IMG/VR virus record: IMGVR_UViG_3300030328_002738
Span: 1 to 58,424 of that record
From: a virus
Strand: one strand, 5' to 3'
DNA length: 58,424 nt
Position numbers and translations under genes: made by a program. The notes under the pieces were generated by a model. The model saw only the letters and a program-made list of their open reading frames with translations, was not told the origin of the DNA and ran no database searches. Positions 58,280 through 58,424 of the stretch are shown here, piece after piece. Position 1 is the stretch's first letter. Each line of letters begins with the position of its first letter.

Positions 58280-58424
58280 ATGAAGAAAATTATTTTAATA
58301 CTAGTAGTTATTTTAATGGGATGTGCAACACCTAAAAATTGTTGTGCACAAGTTGATTGGTGCGATTCAATATCATACTCAGTATTACCAAATACAAATG
58401 GTGTTTTCAGTGTAATGATTGAGA
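58280..58424 (+). CDS. lipoprotein, 3' end outside the window
   Basis: The ATG directly follows the previous stop (TAAATG). The first 48 residues are visible: a lysine start (MKKIILILVVI) followed by the lipobox LMGC, so the mature protein is lipid-anchored at the new N-terminal Cys. Further Cys occur in KNCCAQVDWCD. In the outer membrane it could be the o-spanin partner of the coiled-coil membrane protein at 57633-57914, or an unrelated surface lipoprotein. The frame is open at the right edge. Confidence 0.7.
   Translation, partial: MKKIILILVVILMGCATPKNCCAQVDWCDSISYSVLPNTNGVFSVMIE

Overview
The window is a stretch of a large, AT-rich double-stranded DNA phage genome. The best fit is a crAss-like (Crassvirales-type) podovirus of a Bacteroidota host, probably a marine or environmental flavobacterium. 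Four observations support this. (1) The 2.1-kb-residue protein at the left edge carries a DYDID metal-binding motif like that of crAss-like virion RNA polymerases, followed by a second giant virion protein. (2) The module order is giant transcription/ejection genes, then a replication module on the opposite strand, then a terminase-portal-capsid-tail module. (3) Translation starts lack Shine-Dalgarno sequences and use A/T-rich leaders or TAATATG stop-start junctions, and the readable promoters match the Bacteroidetes -33/-7 pattern (TTTG ... TAnnTTTG). (4) The tail fibre carries GCTDPxAxNYDPxAxxDDGSC-type repeats typical of Bacteroidota secreted proteins. No tRNA, rRNA, CRISPR array, insertion sequence or integrase was seen.

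Layout. 1-11538 (+): two giant genes, an RNA polymerase-like protein (its 5' end lies outside the window) and a 1714-residue protein with a RecB-like PD-(D/E)XK nuclease signature; a bidirectional terminator follows. 11573-31070 (-): the early/replication module, read leftward. It encodes a flap-type 5'-3' exonuclease, a MoxR-type AAA ATPase paired with a VWA/zinc-peptidase protein, a PD-(D/E)XK nuclease, a metallophosphoesterase, a TOPRIM primase, an SSB-like protein, a Sak4-like P-loop ATPase, a DnaB-like helicase, an SF2 helicase, a winged-helix protein, a family A DNA polymerase and many small proteins. 31071-31577: a divergent non-coding control region with two strong promoters and a probable structured RNA. 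31578-58424 (+): a GroES-like co-chaperonin, a run of small regulatory/DNA-binding proteins (zinc ribbons, winged helix, HU/IHF-like, ParB-like), terminase large subunit, a SET-domain protein, portal, a modular 1065-residue protein, scaffold, major capsid protein, connector/structural proteins, Cys-rich tail protein, a 1484-residue fibre, a second fibre, then a host-interaction/lysis-like block (outer-membrane-barrel-like protein, small membrane proteins, SNase, thioredoxin-like protein, lipoprotein) cut by the window end.

How the genes work together. The polymerase and other giant proteins would be packaged and injected to transcribe early genes; the leftward module replicates DNA; the rightward module builds and packages virions. 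The most unusual feature is in the gaps of the leftward module. Several hold long, perfectly complementary stems, and at least four can fold as H-type pseudoknots between the upstream stop codon and the next start codon. A 430-base gap (29566-29995) and the 31240-31500 region also look like structured non-coding RNAs. These intergenic RNAs do not match any family I can name and are the best candidates for something undescribed.
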